This document shows positions 9,401 to 18,300 of a DNA stretch of 32,104 nucleotides, piece by piece. This stretch comes from an uncultured bacterium (GTDB taxonomy: Bacteria > Bacteroidota > Bacteroidia > Chitinophagales > CAIODY01). Below the pieces are notes generated by a model, which worked only from the letters and a program-made list of their open reading frames with translations, ran no database searches and was not told the origin of the DNA. Numbering within the stretch: position 1 is the first letter of the stretch; each line of letters begins with the position of its first letter. The stretch lies in NCBI GenBank assembly GCA_903857255.1, contig CAIODY010000110.1, forward strand, positions 1 through 32,104, given 5' to 3'. Position numbers and translations under genes: made by a program.

Positions 9401-9878
9401 CTTGCACATTAGTTCCGAACAACATATTGTCCATCAACACTTTTGCAATGCCTTGCCTGATTTGTACATTCAAATGATTGTGGTCGCCATCGAAATACAC
9501 AAAAATTTTATTGCCCAATACTTTTGTTGTGCCGCCAATATTATAACTTTCTTGTGCTGGTTCAAAACCAATATTGCTTTGATTATAATCACTGATGTCG
9601 CCAAAAACAAGCAACTCAATTTTGTTGCCGTAACTAAATTCCATTTTCTGTTTGATGTCTTCCAAGTTTTTTTCAGCGCATAAAACAGTGAACTTTTCCA
9701 TCTCAATTCCACCAGTATGAAAGTAAGTGGTGAAATTGGCTGATTCATAAAAAAACCAATCGGCTGGCACATATTGCACACGATTTTTGCCAAACTCTAC
9801 TTGCGTAGTTTGAGCAGAAACGCTTTGCCACAGGGCAATTGAAAGCAACAATAAAAATATTTTTTTCAGGAACTTCAT
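6480..9878 (-). CDS. TolB-like beta-propeller fused to a BamA-like outer-membrane barrel
   Basis: 1132 residues from the ATG at 9878. That start gives the signal peptide MKFLKKIFLLLLSIALWQSVSAQ; an upstream in-frame ATG at 9911 would add 11 unlikely residues. Residues about 25-290 resemble the peptidase-MA-like N-terminal region of Bacteroidota PD40 proteins (LPSWYTDGLVAYLAEPW), but there is no HExxH zinc motif, so it is probably not catalytic. Residues about 300-640 hold TolB/WD40-like repeats (NPVFTFDITGKKLLAFF, NPHFVKINNRKGIVFASNR). The C-terminal 350 residues look like a surface-antigen/BamA-type beta-barrel and end in Phe (FSLTTDF), as outer-membrane barrels do. Probable outer-membrane protein of unknown role. 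Confidence 0.85.
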   Translation of the reverse strand: MKFLKKIFLLLLSIALWQSVSAQTTQVEFGKNRVQYVPADWFFYESANFTTYFHTGGIEMEKFTVLCAEKNLEDIKQKMEFSYGNKIELLVFGDISDYNQSNIGFEPAQESYNIGGTTKVLGNKIFVYFDGDHNHLNVQIRQGIAKVLMDNMLFGTNVQEILQNAVLLSLPSWYTDGLVAYLAEPWSVDKDDRLRDFFNHNLVKSFNQFTGVDNTFAGESFWNYVDEKFDKGTLSNLLYMTRINRSMEAGFNFVLNKGIKEAYNEWFEFYKERYEKEAQERKNPAEKYLVNVPLKKNNSNSTAKINEDGSCIAYVVNDMGRVKLMLKKEDELLPRAIYRYGLRNAMLPTDEQNPVFTFDITGKKLLAFFMKRKQLYFLQYDIETKKREIRMFAGFNKIYEINFGPDKNTILLNARATANSDIYIYNFTNGKTTAITNDYWDEKNPHFVKINNRKGIVFASNRVKDSLYKQPQDTLLQTLNFDVFFYNLQNKKLTRISHTKKFNESFPQQYNKQLLVFTSDQNGISNRFYARPDSVFDRTDTIVYFKDSTLTNPQNVDRTWYQNIPNKWIDSLQLVDVYKDTFKVFPSSNYNTSITAMEVPYKAKYMVESFRNGNKMSYFKIPVRDSVSAKSAAVLVNTSYRIKTMMKPKLESDKKTVKEIDNEDADETITAKTNDDEPLKFGNDSLQRKINPFHSVFQNEFVMPWDTETFIYGDTETVFINEPIFKVNRVTPYRLHTYTSSIYTQLDQGSIMKQYQPFYGADAGYINPALSAWLRADVKDIMEDYRWQAGINVPSAFNGLAYFIRYQNFKKRIDKQYTFYRNTETDGVTISGLQTPVKLRMKTNYLESRFTYPFNEFRCIRTDFAIRQNNYDILATDQNSLQVPVYKEHWGIFRLEYVHDNTRNKVVNILNGFRYKLFFEKYKLLDNGGASMNIAGWDFRRYSKIYRTLVWANSFSGATSFGQQKMIYYLGGVDSWLGAKFDHSNPVANPSDYAYQSLATNMRGFQQNARNGNSYFVLNSELRWALYPFFTNKPIGSDFIKNFQLITFFDMGSAWVGPSPLSTQAKVSFTDVINTPPITVQVNYYRNPIIFGYGWGMRTTLLGYFIRIDFARGVDNNSVVNKQVYFSLTTDF

Positions 9879-9938
9879 TTTTGCAGAAACGTAAAAATAA
9901 ATAAAATTCATTTAGCTAAGCGATTGTATTTTTGTTAA

Positions 9939-10589
9939 ATGATTCGCATTCACACTTTCACTTTTAATCCTTTTCAGGAGAATACTTATGTTTTGTATAA
10001 CGAGCAAAAGCATTGCATCATTGTTGATGCTGGCTGTTATTTTGAAGAAGAAAAAAATCAGTTATTCAATTTCATTCAGCAAAATAATTTGCAACCCATT
10101 TTATTGCTCAATACGCATGCACATTTAGACCATGTTTTTGGCTTAAAATTTTTGAAAGAAAAATTTCCAAACGTGCCATTCACCTTGCATGAACGTGAAT
10201 TGCCAGTTTTACATTCAGCACCTGTTGTAAGTGCAAAATACGGCGTTCCATGCGATGTTCCGCCTACTCCAGATTATTTTATTGATGAAAAAAGTGAAGT
10301 AAAGTTGGGCGATGAAAAAATAAAAATCTTATTCACTCCCGGGCATTCACCAGGTAGTTTGAGTTTTTATTTTGAAGAAGAAAAATTTGTTTTAAGTGGC
10401 GATGCCTTATTTCAACAAAGCATTGGTAGGACTGATTTACCAGGCGGCGATTTTTCTACTTTAGTGCAAAGTATTCACGATAAATTATTTTCATTACCCG
10501 ATGAAACGCAGGTGTATAGCGGACATGGAAGCGTTACAACCATAGGCGAAGAAAAAAACTTCAACCCGTTTGTTGGAAAAAATGCTTAA
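9939..10589 (+). CDS. MBL-fold metallo-hydrolase, glyoxalase II-like
   Basis: 216 residues, cytoplasmic. The metal-binding motif THAHLDH (His60, His62, Asp64, His65) is intact. So are the later ligands FTPGHSPGSL, LSGDALF and the C-terminal YSGHG. The order and length match the small glyoxalase II-like hydrolases (YcbL/GloC type), which hydrolyse S-D-lactoylglutathione or related thioesters in vitro. True substrate not determinable. A TATTTTTG -7-like element at 9927-9934 lies only 4 nt before the ATG, so the transcript may be nearly leaderless. Its stop codon overlaps the stop of the convergent glycosyltransferase gene. Confidence 0.9.
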   Translation: MIRIHTFTFNPFQENTYVLYNEQKHCIIVDAGCYFEEEKNQLFNFIQQNNLQPILLLNTHAHLDHVFGLKFLKEKFPNVPFTLHERELPVLHSAPVVSAKYGVPCDVPPTPDYFIDEKSEVKLGDEKIKILFTPGHSPGSLSFYFEEEKFVLSGDALFQQSIGRTDLPGGDFSTLVQSIHDKLFSLPDETQVYSGHGSVTTIGEEKNFNPFVGKNA

Positions 10590-11695
10590 CGAAGTTGGCT
10601 TCGATATAGCTCTAAATATTTTGCTGCATTCATTTCCCACTGAAATTTATTAGCATGAGCAATAATTTCTTGATTGAAATTTTGATGCAAATTCAACCAT
10701 TGTAATTTCTCCTGAATCAAATTTGCCATTTGCTGCGATTCAAAATTATCCAAGTAAAACCCTTTATCGGCAGCTATTTCGGGCAATGATGTGAGCCGAC
10801 TAACAAACACAGCTTTACCACAACTCATCGCTTCAACAACTGGCAAACCAAATCCTTCTAACAAAGACGGGAACAAAAATGCGGTGCAATTTTGCATCAA
10901 ATAATTCTTTTCTTCGGCAGCAATTTTTCCTGTAATAATTACGTTTGAAATATTTTCATCGGTAATTTTCTTTTTCATTTCAGTAGCATAATTATCGGCA
11001 TCATTGCCAGCAATAATTAATTGAAATTGCGGCAACAATTTCATCATTGGCAACAGCACATGAAAATTCTTTTTTGCAGTTAAATTACCAATGGTGGATA
11101 AAAATTGGTTTTCATTTTTTAAAAATGAAGGTTTTACAGAAGCACTATGCAGTAATGATTCTACGCCATTATATATCACTTCAACCTTTTTATTTTTTAA
11201 TTGCAAATGTCTTTCTATTTCTGATTTTGAAAAATTTGAAATAGAAACAACGGCATTTGCACGATTCACTTTTTGCTGCAAAACTGCTAATCGTTTTTTT
11301 GCTTTCGTTTGATTTTTTTCGGTTAAAAAATTCAAATCGTGAATAGTTAAAACAAACTTCGATTTAGATGAAGGCATAAAATCACTGTCCTGATGAATGG
11401 AATGCCACAAATCGAAACCAGAATTTAGAAACGAATAATGTCGTTTGAAAAAGTTGGGTGTTTGGTATTTTACATCGTTACCAAAATAGTCAACAAATTT
11501 TTCAGGCACTAAAAAAGTAAATTCCATTTTATCTTTCACTTCCAAAGCCTTAGCTGCAATGGCTTTGCCATAATGCAACGAAACTTGCCCCAAACCAACA
11601 TACAGGTTGTTGAGCTTGAGCAAATCAATGAGTATTTGTTTGGGCTTTTGCAATAAATCAACTTTTATTTTGTCCTTCTTTTCTGATTTCGTCAA
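10586..11695 (-). CDS. Glycosyltransferase family 4 (GT-B fold)
   Basis: Up to 369 residues. The GT4 acceptor-domain start ILIDLLKLNNLYVGLGQVS is recognisable, as is the donor-domain E-x7-E motif in LLEGFGLPVVEAMSCG. Other supporting segments are VVSISNFSKSEIERHL and FLSTIGNLTAKKNFHVLLP. It would transfer a sugar from a nucleotide sugar to an envelope glycan. The start is uncertain: no ATG lies near the conserved N-terminus. TTG at 11695 gives the longest form and overlaps the upstream gene by 38 nt; TTG at 11653 starts 12 codons nearer to the conserved ILIDLL and avoids the overlap. The lost ATG may reflect insertion of the upstream nuclease gene. Last gene of the minus-strand run. Confidence 0.85.
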   Translation of the reverse strand: MTKSEKKDKIKVDLLQKPKQILIDLLKLNNLYVGLGQVSLHYGKAIAAKALEVKDKMEFTFLVPEKFVDYFGNDVKYQTPNFFKRHYSFLNSGFDLWHSIHQDSDFMPSSKSKFVLTIHDLNFLTEKNQTKAKKRLAVLQQKVNRANAVVSISNFSKSEIERHLQLKNKKVEVIYNGVESLLHSASVKPSFLKNENQFLSTIGNLTAKKNFHVLLPMMKLLPQFQLIIAGNDADNYATEMKKKITDENISNVIITGKIAAEEKNYLMQNCTAFLFPSLLEGFGLPVVEAMSCGKAVFVSRLTSLPEIAADKGFYLDNFESQQMANLIQEKLQWLNLHQNFNQEIIAHANKFQWEMNAAKYLELYRSQLR

Positions 11696-12905
11696 TATAT
11701 TTTTTAAGGCTTGCCATGAATTGATTAAAGACAGGTTTCAAATTTTCAATTGAAGGATAACTTTTCCAAGTTGACTTTATTTCTGAGTTACATTGAATAT
11801 TTAATATTCTTGCGGTTTCTTCAGCAAATTTATAACTAATCTCAACAGGTATCTGAAGCTTCTTAAATGCAACTTCAGAGGGTCGTAAATAAAACCATCC
11901 AACTTTATCAAAAACAATTATACTGATTTTCACTCCGCTACCTTGAGGGTCAGGAAATTTTATGCTAAAACTCAACGAATTCCATTCAACAACAAGCCCA
12001 ATCTCTTCACTTTCTTTTATTATCTGACGAACAAAATCAAGCATTTCGACATCATACTTTTTTGCAAGTAAAGCAAAAAAATCATCCATAGAAATTACTG
12101 TTGATAGCTGTCGTAAATTTTGTTTTTGCTTAGTTGATTCTGTGTTTAAATCAGTTTCAATATTTACTTTTATATCAGAGGAATAATTCCCCTCAATTTT
12201 TACAACCGCCCTAATTACTTCTCTTGTTCGAGTTACGAGCTGTGGAATTACAATCAGTGAGTTATCGCTTTGAAATTTATAAACCTGCAATTCTATTAGT
12301 GCTAATGTGAAATAAAGTTGTGGTGTTTGGGTCAAGTAATCAACCATTTCCTCAACACTTTCCCGAATGCCATCTCCGACAATTAAAAGTAAAAATCTCC
12401 CACGTTTTAAGTTTTTATTGACGTTGTCAATAAAATATTGTTCCTCTGTTTCTTCAAGGTCAGTATGTTTTCTAACTGTAGCTAAAAGTCCATCATTGTT
12501 ATTGTTGTACAGACTATTGAATTGTTTTACACTATTATCAAGGTTAGTAAAAGTCCATTTATTCAATTCTTTTGCATAATCAAGAATTTGCCCGACAACT
12601 TCCCTTCTTGCTTCAGGGTTTCGCCATAGTTTTGTTTCAATTATTGTTAAATAACCATCAGGCGAAATAAACAGGTTATCAATATATCCTGCTGCCGTTG
12701 ATACTTCTCGACCAATTGCAATTGCAGGCGCAAAGCCAGTTTCAAGTTCATTGATTGGTAGAATGTCAGGATTATTGTAAATTAATTTTTGAATCCAATC
12801 TTCATTAAATGCTTTAGCGTCTAATGGAATTCGTTGAAGTCCTTTTGCAATATCGTCTTTTATAAAAATGGGTTGCCCATTACGTCTATTTCCTTTAGCA
12901 GTCAT
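11658..12905 (-). CDS. PD-(D/E)XK nuclease-like protein (DUF91/NucS-like N-terminal domain)
   Basis: 415 residues from the ATG at 12905 (MTAKGNRRNGQPIF). A GTG 19 codons upstream is possible but adds a hydrophobic stretch translated from spacer DNA. The N-terminal 120 residues hold a PD-(D/E)XK signature: Asp76 in AAGYIDNLFISPDGYL, then Glu90-x-Lys92 in IIETKLWRNPEARREVVGQI, then Gln106 and Tyr110 in GQILDYAKEL. This is the layout of endonuclease NucS/DUF91-type restriction-like folds. The C-terminal half has no family I recognise. It may cut DNA in repair or defence; that is inference. It separates the radical SAM and GT4 genes in an otherwise tightly packed run, leaving 53 nt before it and overlapping the GT4 start. 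Confidence 0.75.
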   Translation of the reverse strand: MTAKGNRRNGQPIFIKDDIAKGLQRIPLDAKAFNEDWIQKLIYNNPDILPINELETGFAPAIAIGREVSTAAGYIDNLFISPDGYLTIIETKLWRNPEARREVVGQILDYAKELNKWTFTNLDNSVKQFNSLYNNNNDGLLATVRKHTDLEETEEQYFIDNVNKNLKRGRFLLLIVGDGIRESVEEMVDYLTQTPQLYFTLALIELQVYKFQSDNSLIVIPQLVTRTREVIRAVVKIEGNYSSDIKVNIETDLNTESTKQKQNLRQLSTVISMDDFFALLAKKYDVEMLDFVRQIIKESEEIGLVVEWNSLSFSIKFPDPQGSGVKISIIVFDKVGWFYLRPSEVAFKKLQIPVEISYKFAEETARILNIQCNSEIKSTWKSYPSIENLKPVFNQFMASLKKYIDEIRKEGQNKS

Positions 12906-12958
12906 TATTTTGAATTTATTTTTACTAAAAACCAGTAACAAGAAACTAAAAACTATTT

Positions 12959-13984
12959 TCACTCATCACCCCAAACCTTAGTTCCATCGCTGCAATTGGA
13001 GCAGATGTCTATATTTTTTCGGGAAATGGAAATTTGCTTTCTGAAATTTTTATACGCTTCGTTGTGCCAAATTTCTTTGAAACTTTTGTTTTTCAAATCA
13101 CCCAAATGATGTGTGGCATCTTTATCAAAACAACAAGGCACAACCAAACCATCCCAACTGATAACGCAGCTGTGTTGCAGCTTCCAGCAATGGTTGGCTA
13201 ATTTATTTTTGATTTTATAAGTGCCATCATTTTGCAAAGCATAACGAGAATATTTATCAATGGTTGGAATCAGCGCATTGCCATTTTCAAAATCATAAAT
13301 TTGCGCTGTTTTAAACTTCACATCATCCACACCAATTTCAGCGGCTAATTTTTTTACGTCTTCAATTTGATGCTCGTTAGGTTTCACCACCAAAAACTGA
13401 AAAAAGATGTAAGGCGTTTTACTATTCAATTCTTTTTTCCATTTCACAATATTTTTTGCGCCTTGCAAAACTTTTTCCAAATTTCCACCCACACGATATT
13501 GCTCATACACACCTTGTGTAGTGCCATCCAACGAAATGATTAACCTGTCCAATCCGCTTTCAACAGTACGTTTGGCGTTGTCATCAGTTAAATAATGTGC
13601 GTTGGTGGAAGTGGCAGTGTAGATTTTTTTTGAGTTGGCATATTTTACCATTTCCAAAAAATCGGGATTCAAATAGGGTTCGCCTTGAAAGTAAAAAATC
13701 AAGTACAATAACTCTTTGTGCAAATCATCAATCGTTGTTTTAAAAAAATCTTTTTGCAACATGCCTGTTGGTCGGGTGAATGCTCGTAAACCGCTTGGGC
13801 ATTCGGGACAGCGTAAATTGCAACTTGTTGTTGGTTCAAATGAAATAGTAATCGGCAGACCCCATTGAACGGGTTTACCTGTCCATTTAGAAATGTAAAA
13901 ACTACTCAACACTTTTGCGGCGTTGAAAGCCCTTTGTGGTGTGAGTTTGCGGAGCAGATTAAAAGTGTCGGTGAAATTTATCAT
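12959..13984 (-). CDS. Radical SAM protein with SPASM domain
   Basis: 341 residues. The radical SAM cluster motif CX3CX2C is at Cys55, Cys59 and Cys62 (TSCNLRCPECPSG). The C-terminal SPASM region has Cys residues in HCWKLQHSCVISWDGLVVPCC (about 265-284) and ICSNCSDG (Cys328, Cys331), which bind auxiliary iron-sulfur clusters. Such enzymes use a 5'-deoxyadenosyl radical to modify peptides, sugars or cofactors; the substrate is not evident here. Its start overlaps the mtaB stop by one base (TAATG), so translation is probably coupled. The neighbouring glycosyltransferase hints at an envelope role, but that is weak. Confidence 0.88.
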   Translation of the reverse strand: MINFTDTFNLLRKLTPQRAFNAAKVLSSFYISKWTGKPVQWGLPITISFEPTTSCNLRCPECPSGLRAFTRPTGMLQKDFFKTTIDDLHKELLYLIFYFQGEPYLNPDFLEMVKYANSKKIYTATSTNAHYLTDDNAKRTVESGLDRLIISLDGTTQGVYEQYRVGGNLEKVLQGAKNIVKWKKELNSKTPYIFFQFLVVKPNEHQIEDVKKLAAEIGVDDVKFKTAQIYDFENGNALIPTIDKYSRYALQNDGTYKIKNKLANHCWKLQHSCVISWDGLVVPCCFDKDATHHLGDLKNKSFKEIWHNEAYKNFRKQISISRKNIDICSNCSDGTKVWGDE

Positions 13985-15270
13985 TATGCCATCACTTCAT
14001 TTTGCAATGATAAAAGTTGTTGTTCCTGAATTTTTACATCCACAATTTGATTGATTTTATTTTCATCAAATGGCAAACTGATACGCAAATAATTATCTGA
14101 ATAACCTTCCATCATGCCGTTTTTATTTTCTGATTCAAACAAAACTTTTCGAATTGTGTTTTCAAATTGGTTGCGAAAATGATGCATTAATTTTGAACTT
14201 AAATTTCGCAACATTTGATTGCGTTGCTTGCGAATGTGCATCGGCACTGCATTTGGAAGCGTTGTTGCTAAAGTATTTAATCGTTCGCTATAAGTGAAAA
14301 CATGCAAATAACTAATCGGCAACGAATGAATAAAATCGAAAGTAGTTTTAAAATCCTCTTCGGTTTCGCCTGGAAAACCAACAATCACATCAGCACCAAT
14401 GCAAGCATCTGGCATCACCGACTTTATTTTTTCTACTCTGCTTTTGTATAAATCCGTTAAATATCTGCGGCGCATCAACTTCAAAATTTTATCGCTTCCG
14501 CTTTGTAATGGAATGTGAAAATGCGGCATAAATTTCTTTGAAATGCTTACCCAATCAATGATTTCATCGGTTAGCAAATTTGGTTCGATGCTGCTGATGC
14601 GGTAACGCTCGATGCCTTCCACTTCATCCAATGCTTTTATTAAATCGAAAAAAACTTCTTCGCCATTTTTAAAATCCCCCAAATTAATTCCTGTCAATAC
14701 AATTTCTTTTGTGCCTAATGCGGCAATTTCTTTTGCTTTATTCACCGCTCCAAACACAGTATCACTGCGGCTTGCACCACGAGCCAACGGAATAGTGCAA
14801 AACGAACAACTGTAATCGCAGCCATCTTGCACTTTTAAAAACGAACGAGTTCTATCTCCATAAGAAAATGAAGAGTGAAAAATATTTACATCATCAATGT
14901 CGCAACTGTACACCTGTGGCTGTGTTTGAGGTTGTAAGGTTTTGATGTGATGCACCAAATTAAATTTTTCAGCAGCACCCAACACCATATCAACACCTTC
15001 AATTTCTGAAATTTCTTTTGGCTTTAATTGAGCATAACAACCTGTTATCACAACGCCTGCATCGGGGCTTCGGCGGCGGATTTGACGCACCAACTGTTTA
15101 CATTCTTTATCCGCATTTTCGGTTACGCTGCAAGTATTGATGACATACACATCCGCATCATTCGTGAAATCAACTTTTTTCATGCCTTCGTTTTCTATCA
15201 AACGACTCAATGTTGATGTTTCGGAATAATTTAATTTGCAACCTAAAGTGTGAAACGCTACTGTTTTCAT
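13984..15270 (-). CDS. mtaB: tRNA t6A37 methylthiotransferase MtaB
   Basis: 428 residues from the ATG at 15270 (MKTVAFHTLGCKLNYSET). A TTG three codons upstream is not needed. The enzyme converts t6A37 to ms2t6A37 in tRNAs that read ANN codons. The UPF0004 domain shows Cys in GCKLN, NTCSVTENADKEC and TGCYAQ. The radical SAM motif is DGCDYSCSFCTIPLARG, followed by the family segment SSIEPNLLTDEI. A short TRAM-like C-terminus follows (about 365-428). GCKLN and the overall length favour MtaB over MiaB and RimO. It is followed directly by the radical SAM/SPASM gene. Confidence 0.92.
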   Translation of the reverse strand: MKTVAFHTLGCKLNYSETSTLSRLIENEGMKKVDFTNDADVYVINTCSVTENADKECKQLVRQIRRRSPDAGVVITGCYAQLKPKEISEIEGVDMVLGAAEKFNLVHHIKTLQPQTQPQVYSCDIDDVNIFHSSFSYGDRTRSFLKVQDGCDYSCSFCTIPLARGASRSDTVFGAVNKAKEIAALGTKEIVLTGINLGDFKNGEEVFFDLIKALDEVEGIERYRISSIEPNLLTDEIIDWVSISKKFMPHFHIPLQSGSDKILKLMRRRYLTDLYKSRVEKIKSVMPDACIGADVIVGFPGETEEDFKTTFDFIHSLPISYLHVFTYSERLNTLATTLPNAVPMHIRKQRNQMLRNLSSKLMHHFRNQFENTIRKVLFESENKNGMMEGYSDNYLRISLPFDENKINQIVDVKIQEQQLLSLQNEVMA

Positions 15271-15353
15271 GGGCTGCAAAAATAGCTAAGTAGATTGGGA
15301 TTTTTGAAAGAATGGAATTTGAAATTGATTTTGAATTCAATAATTTTTCTGAA

Positions 15354-18300
15354 TTACAAAATTACCAATTTTTGAATGGTGCTTTGTGATAATCCGCTTC
15401 CATTGCGGATGCTTAACTTATAAATATAAACGCCCCGAGCTAATTTATCACCAAAATCGTCCGTACCGTCCCAAGTTACATCATCTCTGCTGATATAACC
15501 TTCAGTTGAAATTTGCTGACGAATTGTTTTTACAGCTTTGCCACTTACTGTGAAAATAGTGATGTGTACATCAATCAATTGCCCAGGCATATTATGTTCA
15601 AAGAAAAATGTAGTGTGTGTGGTAAATGGGTTTGGGTAGTTCATCACATGCGTTAAAGCCAATTGTTTTTGCGATGTTACCGTGAATTGAATTTCACTTT
15701 CATTCGAGTTATTAAACACATCCCATGCTTTCACTTTTAAAGTATGCGTGCCAGCAGTTAAATTTTTCAACGGATAAGTAACACTCCCTTTTTGATAATT
15801 ATCTAAATCACTTTCGTAATAATCATTCATGGTTTGTTTATCCTTTTCATCATTATCAAAAGTGGCTGTAATATCATGCCCAATGCCATTTCCAGCCGTG
15901 TTGATGCCGCTTTGGTCTTGCAATTTTACAATCATTATTGGGTTGGGGTCGGTAGTTCCACCATTGGCAAATTTCAAATCGTTCATGTAAATTTTAATGG
16001 TTGGTCCCACTTTATCACGAATGGTTGAATCAGCAATTGCACCTACATTTACAGTGCCATCATAACCCATTGCGTCGCTTGAATTATCATTAGCATAATA
16101 ACTGAATTTGCCTTTGCCCACTGCATACGAAATATCTTTTGGACAAATAAAAGTGTAATGAAATAAACCATTTTTCACTGTTGCTTTTCCTTTGAAGATG
16201 GCATTTTGTTGCAATGAAAAGCTTCGAACAGGGCTTGCAGTGGTATTTCCAAGCGTTAATTGATTTACTGCTTTGTCATAAATTGTTGGATAAACAACAC
16301 CACTAAAATTGTTCAATAAATTTCCAGCGTTATCGGTTACCTGCCCCGAAATAGTGTATTTACCATAGGCTTTGAGCGTATCGTTATTAATGTTATGATT
16401 GTTGATTTGTAAATTATTCACTTTAGTTTCAGGGAAATTCAGTGTCAATGCTGGGTCGCCGAGCAAAGCAAATTTTCGATTGTTCACATCTAATGAAGTT
16501 GCATTTTTTCCTAAACGAAATATCTCACCAATCGTTAGGTGATTTCCAGCTCCATCCTTATTGAAAAAATAATTGTAGATATTGCTGTTCATTTGTTCGT
16601 TGCCGCCTGTATAAACCAATCGTGCAGTGGTCATCAATGATACTGCTCCACCATTTTCATTCAACAATAAATGTTCGCCAGCTGTTACAATATCAGGTTG
16701 GTCATACATACTAAATTCGCAAGTAGCTGTGATGAACAAAGGCAATTTATTCAAATTGTCTAACACTTCAATGTCAGGTGTTTCAAACACTCTTTCATGC
16801 GACCAACCAATTACGCTACCATGACCTGTATAATTCATCACCATTGTACCACCTTCTAATCGGCGAACAATCGCATCGTGTGCATCAGGATAACGTGCGC
16901 CTGAAGAAGATTGCACTTGTTTGTAAGCATCAAAATAAATTTTATCAATGTTGATTTCAGGATGTGTTGCAGCAATGGTTGCAGCGTAGCTATCTGCTTG
17001 ATTGATGTGCGTATCTTGGTCACCATCATCGGCTACAAAAGTCATGAGGTTGCGCCAATTGCCATAAGAATTAATCGATTTGTAATTTATGATTTTATTT
17101 ACCACAGCATTCGCTTGCGCCAAAGTTTGCACAGTAAATCGTCCAACACTCACATCTAATAATTGGCTACCATCTTCAATTTCGCTGCCATCGCCATCGC
17201 TCAACAAACCATAAAAATCATCGGATGTAAATGAGCTGGCTAAATCAATACTGCTGCTGCCTTCATAAGTAGGAATAAATAAAGTATTGCCGCTGATGAT
17301 ATTTCTATTATCATACGAACCATCGCCCATCAACAAAACATATTTTGGCATTTTTGAAGTATCATTTCCAGCAGCTTTATAAAATGCTCTTAGCATATCT
17401 CTTATTGCACCTGCATCGGGTTTACCACCGCCAAACTCTTGATAAACCTGCGTTGTAGGAATTACTAAAGTTTTTTGGCGATAATTATTTTGATGAAAAT
17501 TTGCCAACGTATTGGCAGCACTCAAAAAATCAGGATGAGAAACAATAATGAATTCAGGTGCATTCGCAATTTGCCCATGAATATCCTGATTGGCAATTGT
17601 GCCAACATAATTGGGTGTTAAATATCCACCATTAAATGCAATGAACCGATGTAAAGTATCTGTTGGAATAATAAATGAAAATTGTGTTCCACTCTGCGAA
17701 CCTTGCTGCGATGAAGGTTGCAGCGGATTAGTAATATCCCAAATTGTTTCGCTAGCATAATTATTCAAAATAAAATTGGAAATATTTCCAGCAGCTACAC
17801 TTTTTGAATCCATGAATTGCATCTGGTTACCAACCATAGTCAAGCTTCTTCGGGCTTGTAAAACCAAATAATCCATCCAAGCATTAGCAGCAATGCCTAG
17901 GTTTGGATTTTGAAAATTCATTTGCACCGAAATATTATTCGACGATGAAATGAAATTAGTTGCTGTTTGTGCAGTTGAACCAATTGGCAAATCGTATTCG
18001 GGTGTGTATGGGCCCAAAGATAAATTTGCAACAGTGTTGCCATTGGCTAAAACATTGATAGATACTGTGTTTGAAATAGTTTGAGCTGCTGCAAAAATTT
18101 TTAAAACTACATTTTGCGAAGTAACTAAATTTGGAAAATTGAAATTGTAAACGTGCAATGGATTGCTTTCAAAATCGTTGGCATCAAACCATTGCCTGCC
18201 TGTGTGCCCTAAATTAATTCCATCATTATCTACATATTCATAATCATCAAATGAATTAATGGTGGTGTTTGCAGTTCCGCTACCAGCTTGATTTACAACA

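Noticed and set aside
9390-9793. Open frames on both strands inside the propeller/barrel gene
   Set aside because: The long coding frame of the 1132-residue protein has continuous domain similarity; these are out-of-frame shadows.
10586-10589. Overlapping stop codons of the MBL hydrolase and the glycosyltransferase as a regulatory device
   Set aside because: A 4-nt convergent overlap is seen in compact genomes and nothing else here suggests regulation.
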